Shown here in pieces: positions 1-5,690 of a stretch of 7,061 nt of DNA. A program made the translations under genes and the position numbers. A model generated the notes under the pieces. The model ran no database searches. It saw only the letters and a list, made by a program, of their open reading frames with translations, and was not told the origin of the DNA. The number at the start of each line of letters is the position of its first letter. Within the stretch, counting starts at the first letter, position 1. Origin of the DNA: Acidobacteriota bacterium (GTDB lineage: Bacteria; Acidobacteriota; Terriglobia; Terriglobales; Acidobacteriaceae); contig JAJYBT010000124.1 in the NCBI GenBank assembly GCA_021778875.1, positions 1 to 7,061 on the forward strand, read 5' to 3'.

Positions 1-1286
1 TTGCCTACAACCTGTATCCGGGGCCGAGCGCCAAGAAGGGCGTCTACTCCATGCTGCTGGACATTGGCGAGCGCGAGGGGTGGACGACCAACCACTGCGC
101 CGCGGTGGCGGTGGTGACGCCGTATGAGAATCAGCTGATCCTGATGCACGAGGGCGCCTCCGGCGGCGGCAAGAGCGAGATGACGGAGCACATCCACCGC
201 ATGGAGGATGGGCGCCTGCTGCTGGGACGCAACGTAATCACCAAGGAAGAGCGGACGCTGGTGCTGCCGGAGGCCTGCCACCTGCGGCCCATCGCGGACG
301 ACATGGCCTGCGCGCATCCCAGCTACCAGGGCGCGAACGGCCGGCTGACCGTTGCAGACGCGGAGAACGCATGGTTTGTGCGCGTGGATCACATTCGCCG
401 CTATGGCACGGCGCCGAACCTGGAGCGGCTGTGTATTGATCCGCCGGAGCCGCTGATCTTTCTGAATCACTACATTGTTCCGGGAGGCAACTGCCTGACG
501 TGGGAGCACGTGGAAGACGCTCCCGGCAAGCTTTGCCCCAATCCGCGGGTGATTCTGCCGCGGCGCATGATCGAGGATATTCTGGGCGGTCCGCAGCGGG
601 TGGACGTGCGCAGCTTTGGGGTGCGCTGCCCGCCGACGCATCGGGAGAGCCAGCTTTACGGAATTCTGGCGATGATGCATGTGCTGAGTCCGGCGCTGGC
701 GTGGCTGTGGCGACTGGTGGCTCCGCGCGGACATGCGAACCCCAGCATCCAGGACCAGAAGACGCGGGAGATGCAGTCAGAGGGCGTGGGCTCGTACTGG
801 GCCTTTGCCACGGGCCGGCGGGTGGACCAGGCGAACCTGCTGCTGCGCCAGATTGTGGAGACGCCGGAGACGCGGCACGTGCTGATTCCCAACCAGTACA
901 TCGGGGCGTGGAAGGTGGGCTTTATGGCGGAGTGGATTGCCCGCGAGTACATGGCGCGGCGAGGCAGCGCGAAGTTTGGCCGCGAGCAGGTGGATGAGGC
1001 GATTTGCCCGCTGCTGGGATATATTCCGCGGCAACTGCGCGTGGAGGGCTTCATGATTCCGCGGGTGTTTCTGCACGTGGAGGAGCAGCTGCAGGGCGGC
1101 ATGGACGTGTACGAGGAAGGCGCACGGCAGTGGCGCGAGTTCTTTGCGCGCGAACTGAAGCAGTTTCTGGTGCCGGACATGGAGCCGCTAGGCAAGCGCA
1201 TCATCGAGGCCTGCCTGGATGGCGCGCATCAGGAGGACTATCGCCGCCTGATTCCGCATCCGATGTTCCGCGAGGACGAGGCGTAA
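1..1286 (+). CDS. DUF4914-family P-loop protein (PEP-carboxykinase-like motifs), 5' end outside window
   Basis: The reading frame is already open at base 3 and reads AYNLYPGPSAKKGVYS before the first visible ATG at 51. The gene therefore begins upstream, and the ATG is probably internal. About 428 residues are visible; DUF4914 proteins, as I recall, run to a little over 600, so roughly a third is missing. Counting from the Met at 51, a Walker-A-like loop, HEGASGGGKSEM, lies at residues 33-44 and an acidic IADDMA at 81-86. The order resembles the P-loop and metal-binding aspartates of ATP-type phosphoenolpyruvate carboxykinase. Further conserved-looking blocks are WEHVEDAPGKLCPNPRVILP (151-170) and a hydrophobic stretch near 210-224. 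No signal peptide can be judged. The family has no established reaction; nucleotide-dependent phosphotransfer is an inference from the P-loop. The gene ends with TAA at 1284-1286, followed 36 bases later by a strong terminator. The family name is from memory of the motif pattern and is moderately sure; the reading frame is certain. Confidence 0.68.
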   Translation, partial: AYNLYPGPSAKKGVYSMLLDIGEREGWTTNHCAAVAVVTPYENQLILMHEGASGGGKSEMTEHIHRMEDGRLLLGRNVITKEERTLVLPEACHLRPIADDMACAHPSYQGANGRLTVADAENAWFVRVDHIRRYGTAPNLERLCIDPPEPLIFLNHYIVPGGNCLTWEHVEDAPGKLCPNPRVILPRRMIEDILGGPQRVDVRSFGVRCPPTHRESQLYGILAMMHVLSPALAWLWRLVAPRGHANPSIQDQKTREMQSEGVGSYWAFATGRRVDQANLLLRQIVETPETRHVLIPNQYIGAWKVGFMAEWIAREYMARRGSAKFGREQVDEAICPLLGYIPRQLRVEGFMIPRVFLHVEEQLQGGMDVYEEGARQWREFFARELKQFLVPDMEPLGKRIIEACLDGAHQEDYRRLIPHPMFREDEA

Positions 1287-1322
1287 CGTTCAGCACCAGG
1301 AAAGACAGTACGGGGAAAGACG

Positions 1323-1369
1323 AATCCGGGCCGGCCATGCAGAGAACGCGTGGCCGGCCCGGATTTTTT
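1323..1369 (+). terminator. Strong rho-independent terminator
   Basis: A perfect 15-bp stem pairs 1323-1337 (AATCCGGGCCGGCCA) with 1351-1365. It can be extended inward by a G-U pair and two G-C pairs, leaving a 7-nt loop (1341-1347). Six Ts at 1364-1369 overlap the foot of the stem. The T-run is on the plus strand only, so it ends the DUF4914-like transcript, which stops at 1286, and separates it from the flavoprotein gene at 1415. Confidence 0.93.
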
Positions 1370-1414
1370 GCGGGAGCGAATGGGCGGTCTGCGCGGCTAT
1401 TCTGAAGTGGACCC

Positions 1415-2593
1415 ATGCCCGCAGCCGTGCGCCAGTTCGACGTGATTGTGTTGGGCGCGGGAGCGGCCGGGCTGATGTGCGCCGCGGTGGCCGGGCAGCG
1501 CGGGCGGCGGGTGGCGCTGCTGGACCATAACGCGCAGCCGGGGCGGAAGATCCTGATCTCGGGCGGCGGACGCTGCAACTTTACCAATCTGCACTGCGGG
1601 CCGGGGAACTTTCTTTCGGCCAATCCGCACTTCTGCAAGTCGGCGCTGGCGCTTTACCAGCCGAGGCACTTTCTGGAGCTGGTGGAGCGGTATGGCATCC
1701 GGTGGCATGAGAAGACGCTGGGGCAGCTCTTCTGCGACCAGTCGGCGCACGCGATTTTGAACATGCTGCTGGCGGAGTGCGAGCGGGGCGGCGTGGAACT
1801 GGTGCTGAACGCGCGCGACATTGCCGTGGAGCGCGATGCGGCGGGGTTTGGCGTGGCGACGTCGCAGGGGGAGTTTGCGGGCGGCGCGCTGGTGGTGGCG
1901 ACGGGCGGGCTGTCGATTCCGAAGCTGGGCGCGACGGGGCTGGGCTACGCGCTGGCGCGGCAGTTCGGGCTGGGCGTGGTGGAGCCGCGGCCGGCGCTGG
2001 TGCCGCTGGTGCTGGGCGGCGCGGAGGCGCAGTGGACGGCGCTGGCCGGAGTGTCGGCCGATGTGGTGGCGCAGGCAGGAGGCGGCCCGAGGTTTCGCGA
2101 GAAGCTGCTGGTGACGCATCGGGGATTGAGCGGGCCGGCGGTGTTGCAGGCCTCGAGCTACTGGCGGGCGGGCGAGCCGCTGGTGGTGGACTTTGCGCCC
2201 GGCGCGGCGGTGCTGGAGCCGCTGCTGAGGCAGGGCGCTCGGCGCGACGCGGCGGCGCTCAGGCAGGCTCTGCGGGAGGTGGTTCCGCAGCGGCTGGCGG
2301 GCTTTCTGGCGGAGGCGGGCGGGCCGCGCGGCTGGAGCAATGCGGCGCTGGAAGCGTGCGAGCGCGGCGTGCATCGCTGGGAGTTTCATCCGGCGGGCAC
2401 GGAGGGCTTTGCGAAGGCCGAGGTGACGGCAGGCGGCGTGGACACAGCTGGGCTGCAGGCACGGACGATGGAGGCGCGCGCGGTGCCGGGGCTGTACTTT
2501 ATAGGCGAAACGGTGGACGTGACCGGGCACCTGGGCGGATTCAACTTCCAGTGGGCGTGGGCCTCGGCCACGGCCGCAGGGCGAGCGGTGTAG
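1415..2593 (+). CDS. HI0933/YhiN-family FAD-dependent flavoprotein (NAD(P)/FAD-dependent oxidoreductase)
   Basis: This 392-residue protein is full length for the HI0933/YhiN family (TIGR00275, related to BaiN and to proteins named aminoacetone oxidase family). Residues 9-22 carry the dinucleotide-binding GAGAAG motif for the FAD adenosine phosphates. The family signature GRKILISGGGRCNFTN follows at 43-58. ATGG at 162-165 is the usual second FAD-contact motif. The C-terminal block GLYFIGETVDVTGHLGGFNF (359-378) closes the Rossmann fold and is highly characteristic. It should be a cytosolic flavoenzyme. The physiological substrate is unknown for most members; bile-acid 3-keto reduction is reported for BaiN but should not be transferred here. 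The start at 1415 places the GAGAAG loop near the N-terminus as expected; the ribosome site is weak (GAAGTGG, 1404-1410). A TATTCT hexamer at 1398-1403 could be a -10 box giving a very short leader, but no -35 is evident. It is isolated from the upstream gene by the terminator and converges with the lipoprotein gene. Confidence 0.93.
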   Translation: MPAAVRQFDVIVLGAGAAGLMCAAVAGQRGRRVALLDHNAQPGRKILISGGGRCNFTNLHCGPGNFLSANPHFCKSALALYQPRHFLELVERYGIRWHEKTLGQLFCDQSAHAILNMLLAECERGGVELVLNARDIAVERDAAGFGVATSQGEFAGGALVVATGGLSIPKLGATGLGYALARQFGLGVVEPRPALVPLVLGGAEAQWTALAGVSADVVAQAGGGPRFREKLLVTHRGLSGPAVLQASSYWRAGEPLVVDFAPGAAVLEPLLRQGARRDAAALRQALREVVPQRLAGFLAEAGGPRGWSNAALEACERGVHRWEFHPAGTEGFAKAEVTAGGVDTAGLQARTMEARAVPGLYFIGETVDVTGHLGGFNFQWAWASATAAGRAV

Positions 2594-2596
2594 CGG

Positions 2597-3454
2597 CTAT
2601 CGCCACTGAATCTGCTGGCCCTGCTGCGGGGTGGCCGGTTGCTGCTGCTGAGGCTGAACCGGCTGCGGCGCTGCGGTCTGTTGCTGGCCGGCGGGAGCCT
2701 GCTGGCCCGACGACGGCGGCGGCACGGGCGGCGCTCCGGGGTTGGACGGCGGACTGAGCACGAAGCCGGTGCGCACGAGCGCGAAACCCTGCTGGGAGAG
2801 CTCGGCCTGCAGGAGCTGATTTTGCGGGCCGCTGAAGAGCTCAGTGACGTTGCCGGCAATGGTGGCGACGAGGTGATGCACGGTGACGGGCCGGCCATTG
2901 AGGGTGCCCTGCTGGTCCGCGTAGGTGGCGAGAGTGACGGCATCGACGGAGCCGGACTGCTTGGGCACGATGGCCCAGAGATCGCGATTGTTCTGGCGGG
3001 CGGCCAGGTTGAGCAGAGTCTGCAGAGCGCCGGGGTCAAAGTCGGGCAGGAAGACGGCGGCCGGATGCGCGGCAAGACGGGTGGTGGTGCTATGCCCGTT
3101 GGCCGAGATATTGATGAGCATCTGGGCGGAGTCTGGCGCGGCCGAGACGGAGACGGCTTCGCCGTTGATGGTGGCGCTCAACTGGACATGCTGCAACTGG
3201 CTGGCCGGGGAGAGCTGCTCGTTCTTGGAGAAGGCGTAGTTGAGGCCCTTCATGTTGACGCGCACGAGCGAGGTGGAGTTGAGGCCGCCGGAGGCCGGGG
3301 CGATCTGGAAGTTGGCGTTGCCGACGGATTTCTCGTGCAGGTTCACCGAGAAGCTGCCGGATTGCGACTCCGCAGAGACGGGCGTGGCGTGAGGGCCGCA
3401 GGCAACCAGCAGAACAAGGGGCAATAAAGCGAGCGTTTTGACGGTCTTTTTCAT
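2597..3454 (-). CDS. Putative lipoprotein with Pro/Gln-rich C-terminal tail, function unknown
   Basis: This 285-residue protein begins MKKTVKTLALLPLVLLVACG: a basic n-region, a hydrophobic core, and a lipobox L16-V-A-C19. It should be cleaved before Cys19 and lipid-anchored. Residues about 32-210 look like an alternating polar/hydrophobic, beta-rich domain. The opening segment GSFSVNLHEKSVGNANFQI recalls lipid-binding LolA/LppX-like folds, but this is only an impression. From about residue 212 to the end the protein is low complexity: first PPSNPGAPPVPPPSS, then Gln/Pro/Ala repeats ending QQIQWR. Such tails often span or contact peptidoglycan. I do not recognise the family and assign no function. 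The ATG at 3452-3454 fits the signal peptide exactly, but no clear Shine-Dalgarno precedes it. The stop codon lies three bases from that of the convergent flavoprotein gene. It appears to be monocistronic. Confidence 0.82.
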   Translation of the reverse strand: MKKTVKTLALLPLVLLVACGPHATPVSAESQSGSFSVNLHEKSVGNANFQIAPASGGLNSTSLVRVNMKGLNYAFSKNEQLSPASQLQHVQLSATINGEAVSVSAAPDSAQMLINISANGHSTTTRLAAHPAAVFLPDFDPGALQTLLNLAARQNNRDLWAIVPKQSGSVDAVTLATYADQQGTLNGRPVTVHHLVATIAGNVTELFSGPQNQLLQAELSQQGFALVRTGFVLSPPSNPGAPPVPPPSSGQQAPAGQQQTAAPQPVQPQQQQPATPQQGQQIQWR

Positions 3455-3523
3455 CGCACTGGTGGTTTAGACACAGAAATCCGGCGAAAAGTTGTGAGGG
3501 CGCGGGCCCGTGCGATAGCGGAT

Positions 3524-3587
3524 CAGCAAGTCAGCGAGTTAGCGAGTCGGCGAGACAGCAAGTCAGCAAGGCAGCGAGACAGCTGGT
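3524..3587. repeat. Degenerate 8-bp tandem repeat (CAGCRAGW-like), 8 units
   Basis: Eight consecutive octamers can be read without gaps: CAGCAAGT, CAGCGAGT, TAGCGAGT, CGGCGAGA, CAGCAAGT, CAGCAAGG, CAGCGAGA, CAGCTGGT. The consensus is CAGCRAGW, with R alternating A/G. The period of 8 is not a multiple of 3, which argues against coding selection. It lies about 70 bp upstream of the lipoprotein start, so it could be within or just beyond that gene's promoter region. Its function is unknown; microsatellite-type slippage is the simplest origin. Confidence 0.85.
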
Positions 3588-3648
3588 AGCTTGCGGAGAT
3601 GAATCGGACTGGACTGGTCGGGATTCGAGCTCGTAATTTTTCGCACGA

Positions 3649-3693
3649 TTTTCTGTGGAAAACAAAATTTTCAGGGGGGGTGGGGGGTACCCC
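3649..3693. repeat. TTTTC/GAAAA inverted repeats followed by G7-T-G6-TACCCC tract
   Basis: TTTTC (3649-3653) faces GAAAA (3658-3662) across a 4-nt loop. The same GAAAA can pair instead with TTTTC at 3668-3672, giving two mutually exclusive small stems. Immediately after comes CA and then seven Gs (3674-3680), T, six Gs (3682-3687) and TACCCC. GGGGTACCCC (3684-3693) is a perfect palindrome. The arrangement is clearly non-random, but no known element is identified. I cannot say whether it acts as DNA or RNA. Confidence 0.6.
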
Positions 3694-3913
3694 GTCTCTG
3701 GCTGCCTGCTGCCGCCGCGCTGGCCGGGTGATTGCGCACGGTCCCGGTTGTGGCTGCGTGATTCGACATACTTCAAGGTTAGCGAATGGGCAGGAAATGA
3801 TTCGCACATTGCGCCGGAAGATTTTTCGCTTTGTTTTCAGCTCGTTAGGGAGCTGGTGGAGACGGAGACGGGTTGACAGGCGATGGGATTGGAAGCGCGC
3901 CGCATTTTTTCTC

Positions 3914-3942
3914 TGGACAAATTTTACTGTATGACATACAGT
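3914..3942 (+). promoter_or_regulatory. Probable sigma-70-type promoter of the padR-HAAS unit
   Basis: TGGACA (3914-3919, 5 of 6 matches to TTGACA) and TACAGT (3937-3942, 4 of 6 to TATAAT) are separated by exactly 17 bases. Transcription would begin near 3949, giving a leader of about 22 bases before the ATG at 3971. The -10 element lies inside the palindromic operator, consistent with repression by the gene product. It is read by eye and has no experimental support. Confidence 0.55.
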
Positions 3943-3960
3943 GTATTGCGTACAGTGTAT
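3926..3960. promoter_or_regulatory. Nested palindromic operator array, likely PadR binding sites
   Basis: A perfect 17-bp palindrome, ACTGTATG-A-CATACAGT, spans 3926-3942. A second perfect palindrome, ATACA-G-TGTAT (3936-3946), shares its right half. The decamer TACAGTGTAT at 3937-3946 recurs at 3951-3960, where TACA-G-TGTA (3951-3959) is again palindromic. The repeat offset is 14 bp. The array covers the predicted -10 box and start site. PadR proteins are dimeric winged-helix repressors that usually bind ATAC/GTAT- or ATGT/ACAT-type inverted repeats in their own promoters, so autoregulation is the natural reading. Confidence 0.7.
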
Positions 3961-3970
3961 GGGGAACAGT

Positions 3971-4312
3971 ATGAATGCGACTGACCCACTTTTTGAGAAT
4001 CTTCGGCTAGAGCTGCGACGAGGCTGCCTGACCCTGGCCACGCTGGCGCAGCTTCGCCGGGAGCACTACGGCTACACGCTGCGCAAGGCGCTTGCCGACC
4101 GCGGCCTGGCGATTGATGAGAGCACGCTTTATCCCCTGCTGCGCCGCCTGGAGAGCCAGGGGCTGCTGCTGAGCCAGTGGCGCGAGGAGGACAAGCGCAA
4201 CAAGCGCTTTTACCGCCTGTCTCCGCTTGGCGAGCAGATGCTTGCGCAGCTTGTGGGCGAGTGGCAGGAACTGAACGCATCCATTCACCGCATCCTCGGT
4301 GAATCTGAGTAG
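3971..4312 (+). CDS. PadR-family transcriptional regulator
   Basis: This 113-residue winged-helix protein is the normal size for the short PadR (PF03551) class. Family hallmarks are in order: a helix around TLATLAQLRREHYGYTLRKA, the recognition region ESTLYPLLRRLESQGLL (the near-invariant TLYP..L.RLE.-GL signature), and the wing RFYRLSPLGEQML, followed by a C-terminal dimerisation helix. The ligand is unknown. I chose ATG 3971 (MNATDPLF) because it lies downstream of the predicted transcription start at about 3949 and has GGGGAA six bases upstream. ATG 3959 and a GTG at 3941 are in frame, but the latter would lie inside the promoter and operator. It is followed after 20 bases by the HAAS-type membrane gene, the usual PadR partner arrangement. 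Palindromes across its promoter suggest autorepression and joint control of both genes. Confidence 0.93.
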   Translation: MNATDPLFENLRLELRRGCLTLATLAQLRREHYGYTLRKALADRGLAIDESTLYPLLRRLESQGLLLSQWREEDKRNKRFYRLSPLGEQMLAQLVGEWQELNASIHRILGESE

Positions 4313-4332
4313 CGCCCGGCAAGGAGGACGCC

Positions 4333-5361
4333 ATGGAACTTCTCGACCGTTATCTGCAAGCCGTGAGCAGGCATCTGCCGCGCTCTCGCCAGCAGGACAT
4401 TCTGGCGGAGCTGCGCGTGAACCTGGAGGCCCAACTGGAGGACAAGGAAGCCGCGCTTGGCCGTCCGCTGACGCAGGGAGAGTCAGAGGACTGGCTGCGC
4501 GAGATGGGGTCGCCGATGCAGGTGGCCGCGCGGTATCGGCCGCAGCAGGCGCTGATTGGCCCCACGCTCTTTCCGATGTACTGGTTTGTGCTGCGCACGG
4601 CGTTGCTGTGGGCCACGGTGATTTACGGGATTGTGTCTGCGGTGCTGATTGTGCTGCGCCAGCCGGATGCGGCGACGATTTCGGTGGCGATCTTCCGCGC
4701 TCCGGGTGTGCTGTTTACGGTTGCGGCGTGGGTGACGCTGCTGTTTGCGGCGATGGAGTTTCTGTCGGGGCGGTATCCGGAGCGGTGCGCGCCGCTGCTG
4801 GAGAAGACGACGCAGTGGTCGCCCGCGGACCTGCCAGCGGTGGAGAAGGTGCACCCGAGCCTGGCTCCGCGCAGCTTTGCGCAGGTGGTTGCGGAGCTGA
4901 TCTTCGGCTTTCTGTTTCTGGTGTGGCTGCTGCTGATTCCGCACTATCCATTTCTTCTGTTTGGCCCGGGAGCGCAGTACATTCGCCAGTCGCCGTTCGA
5001 GCTTGCGCCGGTGCTGGCGGAGTTTTATGTGTGGGTGGTGGCGCTGAATGCGGTTCAACTGGCGTGGCGCGGGGTGGATGTGGCGCGCGGCGCGTGGCGG
5101 CGGCCACAGCCTTTGCAGCACCTGGCATTCAAGGCCTTTGCGCTGATTCCGGTGGCGGTGCTGCTGCGCGCGCCGGGGCATGCGCTTGTGCAGCTGCGGA
5201 ATCCGGAGGTGGACGTGGCCCGCTATGCGGGGACGGTTGACCAGCTGAACGGGGTGATGCACCAGGCGCTGCTGGTGGTCCTTGTGATTGTGGTGGCGCA
5301 ACTGGCGTGGGATGCGGGGCGCTGGCTGCGGAGCCGGCGTTCGACTGGGGGTGCGGGCTGA
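4333..5361 (+). CDS. HAAS-domain six-helix membrane protein, partner of PadR
   Basis: This is a 342-residue protein preceded by an ideal AGGAGG (4322-4327), five bases before the ATG. Residues 1-70 are a charged helical domain (MELLDRYLQAVSRHLPRSRQ, then ILAELRVNLEAQLEDKE, then ESEDWLREMGSPMQVAARYR). This matches the pattern of the HAAS/DUF1700-like domain, in which L..RYL..V...LP......I..ELR..L...I and a late LG.P..VA..Y recur. The rest is membrane-embedded, with likely helices near 83-108, 120-143, 185-208, 228-247, 264-281 and 310-327. I see no catalytic motif and no ABC or permease signature. HAAS domains typically sit beside PadR regulators and are thought to pass a membrane or envelope signal to the regulator; here that role is inferred. 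The gene ends in a repeat-filled gap facing the SOD gene. Confidence 0.82.
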   Translation: MELLDRYLQAVSRHLPRSRQQDILAELRVNLEAQLEDKEAALGRPLTQGESEDWLREMGSPMQVAARYRPQQALIGPTLFPMYWFVLRTALLWATVIYGIVSAVLIVLRQPDAATISVAIFRAPGVLFTVAAWVTLLFAAMEFLSGRYPERCAPLLEKTTQWSPADLPAVEKVHPSLAPRSFAQVVAELIFGFLFLVWLLLIPHYPFLLFGPGAQYIRQSPFELAPVLAEFYVWVVALNAVQLAWRGVDVARGAWRRPQPLQHLAFKAFALIPVAVLLRAPGHALVQLRNPEVDVARYAGTVDQLNGVMHQALLVVLVIVVAQLAWDAGRWLRSRRSTGGAG

Positions 5362-5369
5362 ACTTGTGG

Positions 5370-5683
5370 GCTTGAGCGAGGTTGGGGTGGGGTTGTGGTT
5401 TCCCACCCATGTCGCCCGCCTGGGCGGACGCCATGGATGGGGCACCCAGGTTTGTGCTTGAGCCAGGACGGGGCTGGGGTGGGGTTGTGGTTTCCCACCC
5501 ATGTCGCCCGCCTGGGCGGACGCCATGGATGGGGCACCCGGGTTTTGTGCTTGAGCCAGGACGGGGTTGGGGTGGGGCTGTGGTTTCCCACCCATGTCGC
5601 CCGCCTGGGCGGACGCCATGGATGGGGCACCCAGGTTTGTGCTTGAGCCAGGTTGGGGCTGGGTGGGGCACCCAGTCGTGAGG
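5370..5683. repeat. Tandem array of ~92-bp hairpin-bearing intergenic repeats (3 full + 1 deleted copy)
   Basis: Units begin with GCTTGAG at 5370, 5456, 5549 and 5641, giving periods of 86, 93 and 92 bp. A 54-bp core from TGTGG to CACCC is identical in the three full units; differences are confined to the G-rich linker and the CCCAGGTTTGT junction. In each core a 40-nt imperfect hairpin can form: 9 of 10 pairs in the outer stem, an asymmetric bulge, then CGCCC/GGGCG around a GCCT loop. These lie at 5402-5441, 5494-5533 and 5587-5626. The fourth unit lacks about 50 bp between two TGGGGC hexamers. No T-tracts follow the hairpins, so they are not canonical terminators. The array fills the gap between two convergent genes, as REP/BIME-type elements often do. 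Periods that are not multiples of 3 argue against coding. Confidence 0.88.
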
Positions 5684-5690
5684 ATGTTGG

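Larger units (their letters stand above)
3455..3970. other. 516-bp intergenic region between divergent lipoprotein and PadR genes
   Basis: I find no convincing gene here. From left to right it holds the lipoprotein 5' leader, an 8-bp tandem repeat array (3524-3587), a homopolymeric G tract with TTTTC/GAAAA inverted repeats (3649-3693), and a less structured stretch. That stretch includes GCGAAT (3782-3787), facing ATTCGC at 3800-3805. The region ends with the PadR promoter and operator palindromes (3914-3960). Base composition drops in GC relative to the genes, and the predicted frames across it (for example 3523-4041 on the minus strand) are translations of these repeats with no recognisable protein character. 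Confidence 0.8.

Noticed and set aside
1397..2530. 377-residue minus-strand ORF opposite the flavoprotein gene
   Set aside because: Its Arg/His/Pro/Gln-rich composition is typical of an antisense shadow in GC-rich DNA, whereas the plus strand encodes unmistakable HI0933/YhiN motifs.
1777..2757. Plus-strand Gly/Ala/Arg-rich ORF overlapping the flavoprotein and lipoprotein genes
   Set aside because: It is an alternate-frame shadow of two well-supported genes with low-complexity composition.
3873..3878. Perfect TTGACA as -35 of the padR promoter
   Set aside because: At 17-bp spacing the -10 position reads GCGCGC-like sequence with no resemblance to TATAAT. The TGGACA/TACAGT pair downstream fits better.
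3941..3970. Upstream GTG (3941) or ATG (3959) start for the PadR gene
   Set aside because: GTG 3941 lies within the predicted -10 and operator, before the likely transcription start. The extra residues MYCVQCMGNS look like translated operator. ATG 3959 remains possible but has no ribosome site.
3523..4041. 172-residue minus-strand ORF across the PadR upstream region
   Set aside because: It translates the octamer repeat, the G tract and the PadR promoter, overlaps the PadR start, and shows no recognisable domain.
5129..5671. Minus-strand repeat-protein ORFs (PHPWRPPRRATWVGN-type and GCPIHGVRPGGRHGWETT-type repeats)
   Set aside because: They are translations of the intergenic DNA repeat. Unit lengths of 86, 93 and 92 bp shift frame, several frames on both strands are equally open, and no start signal or protein family supports them.
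5370..5683. CRISPR array
   Set aside because: Units of 86-93 bp are almost entirely repeat with no unique spacers of uniform length, and no cas genes are present.
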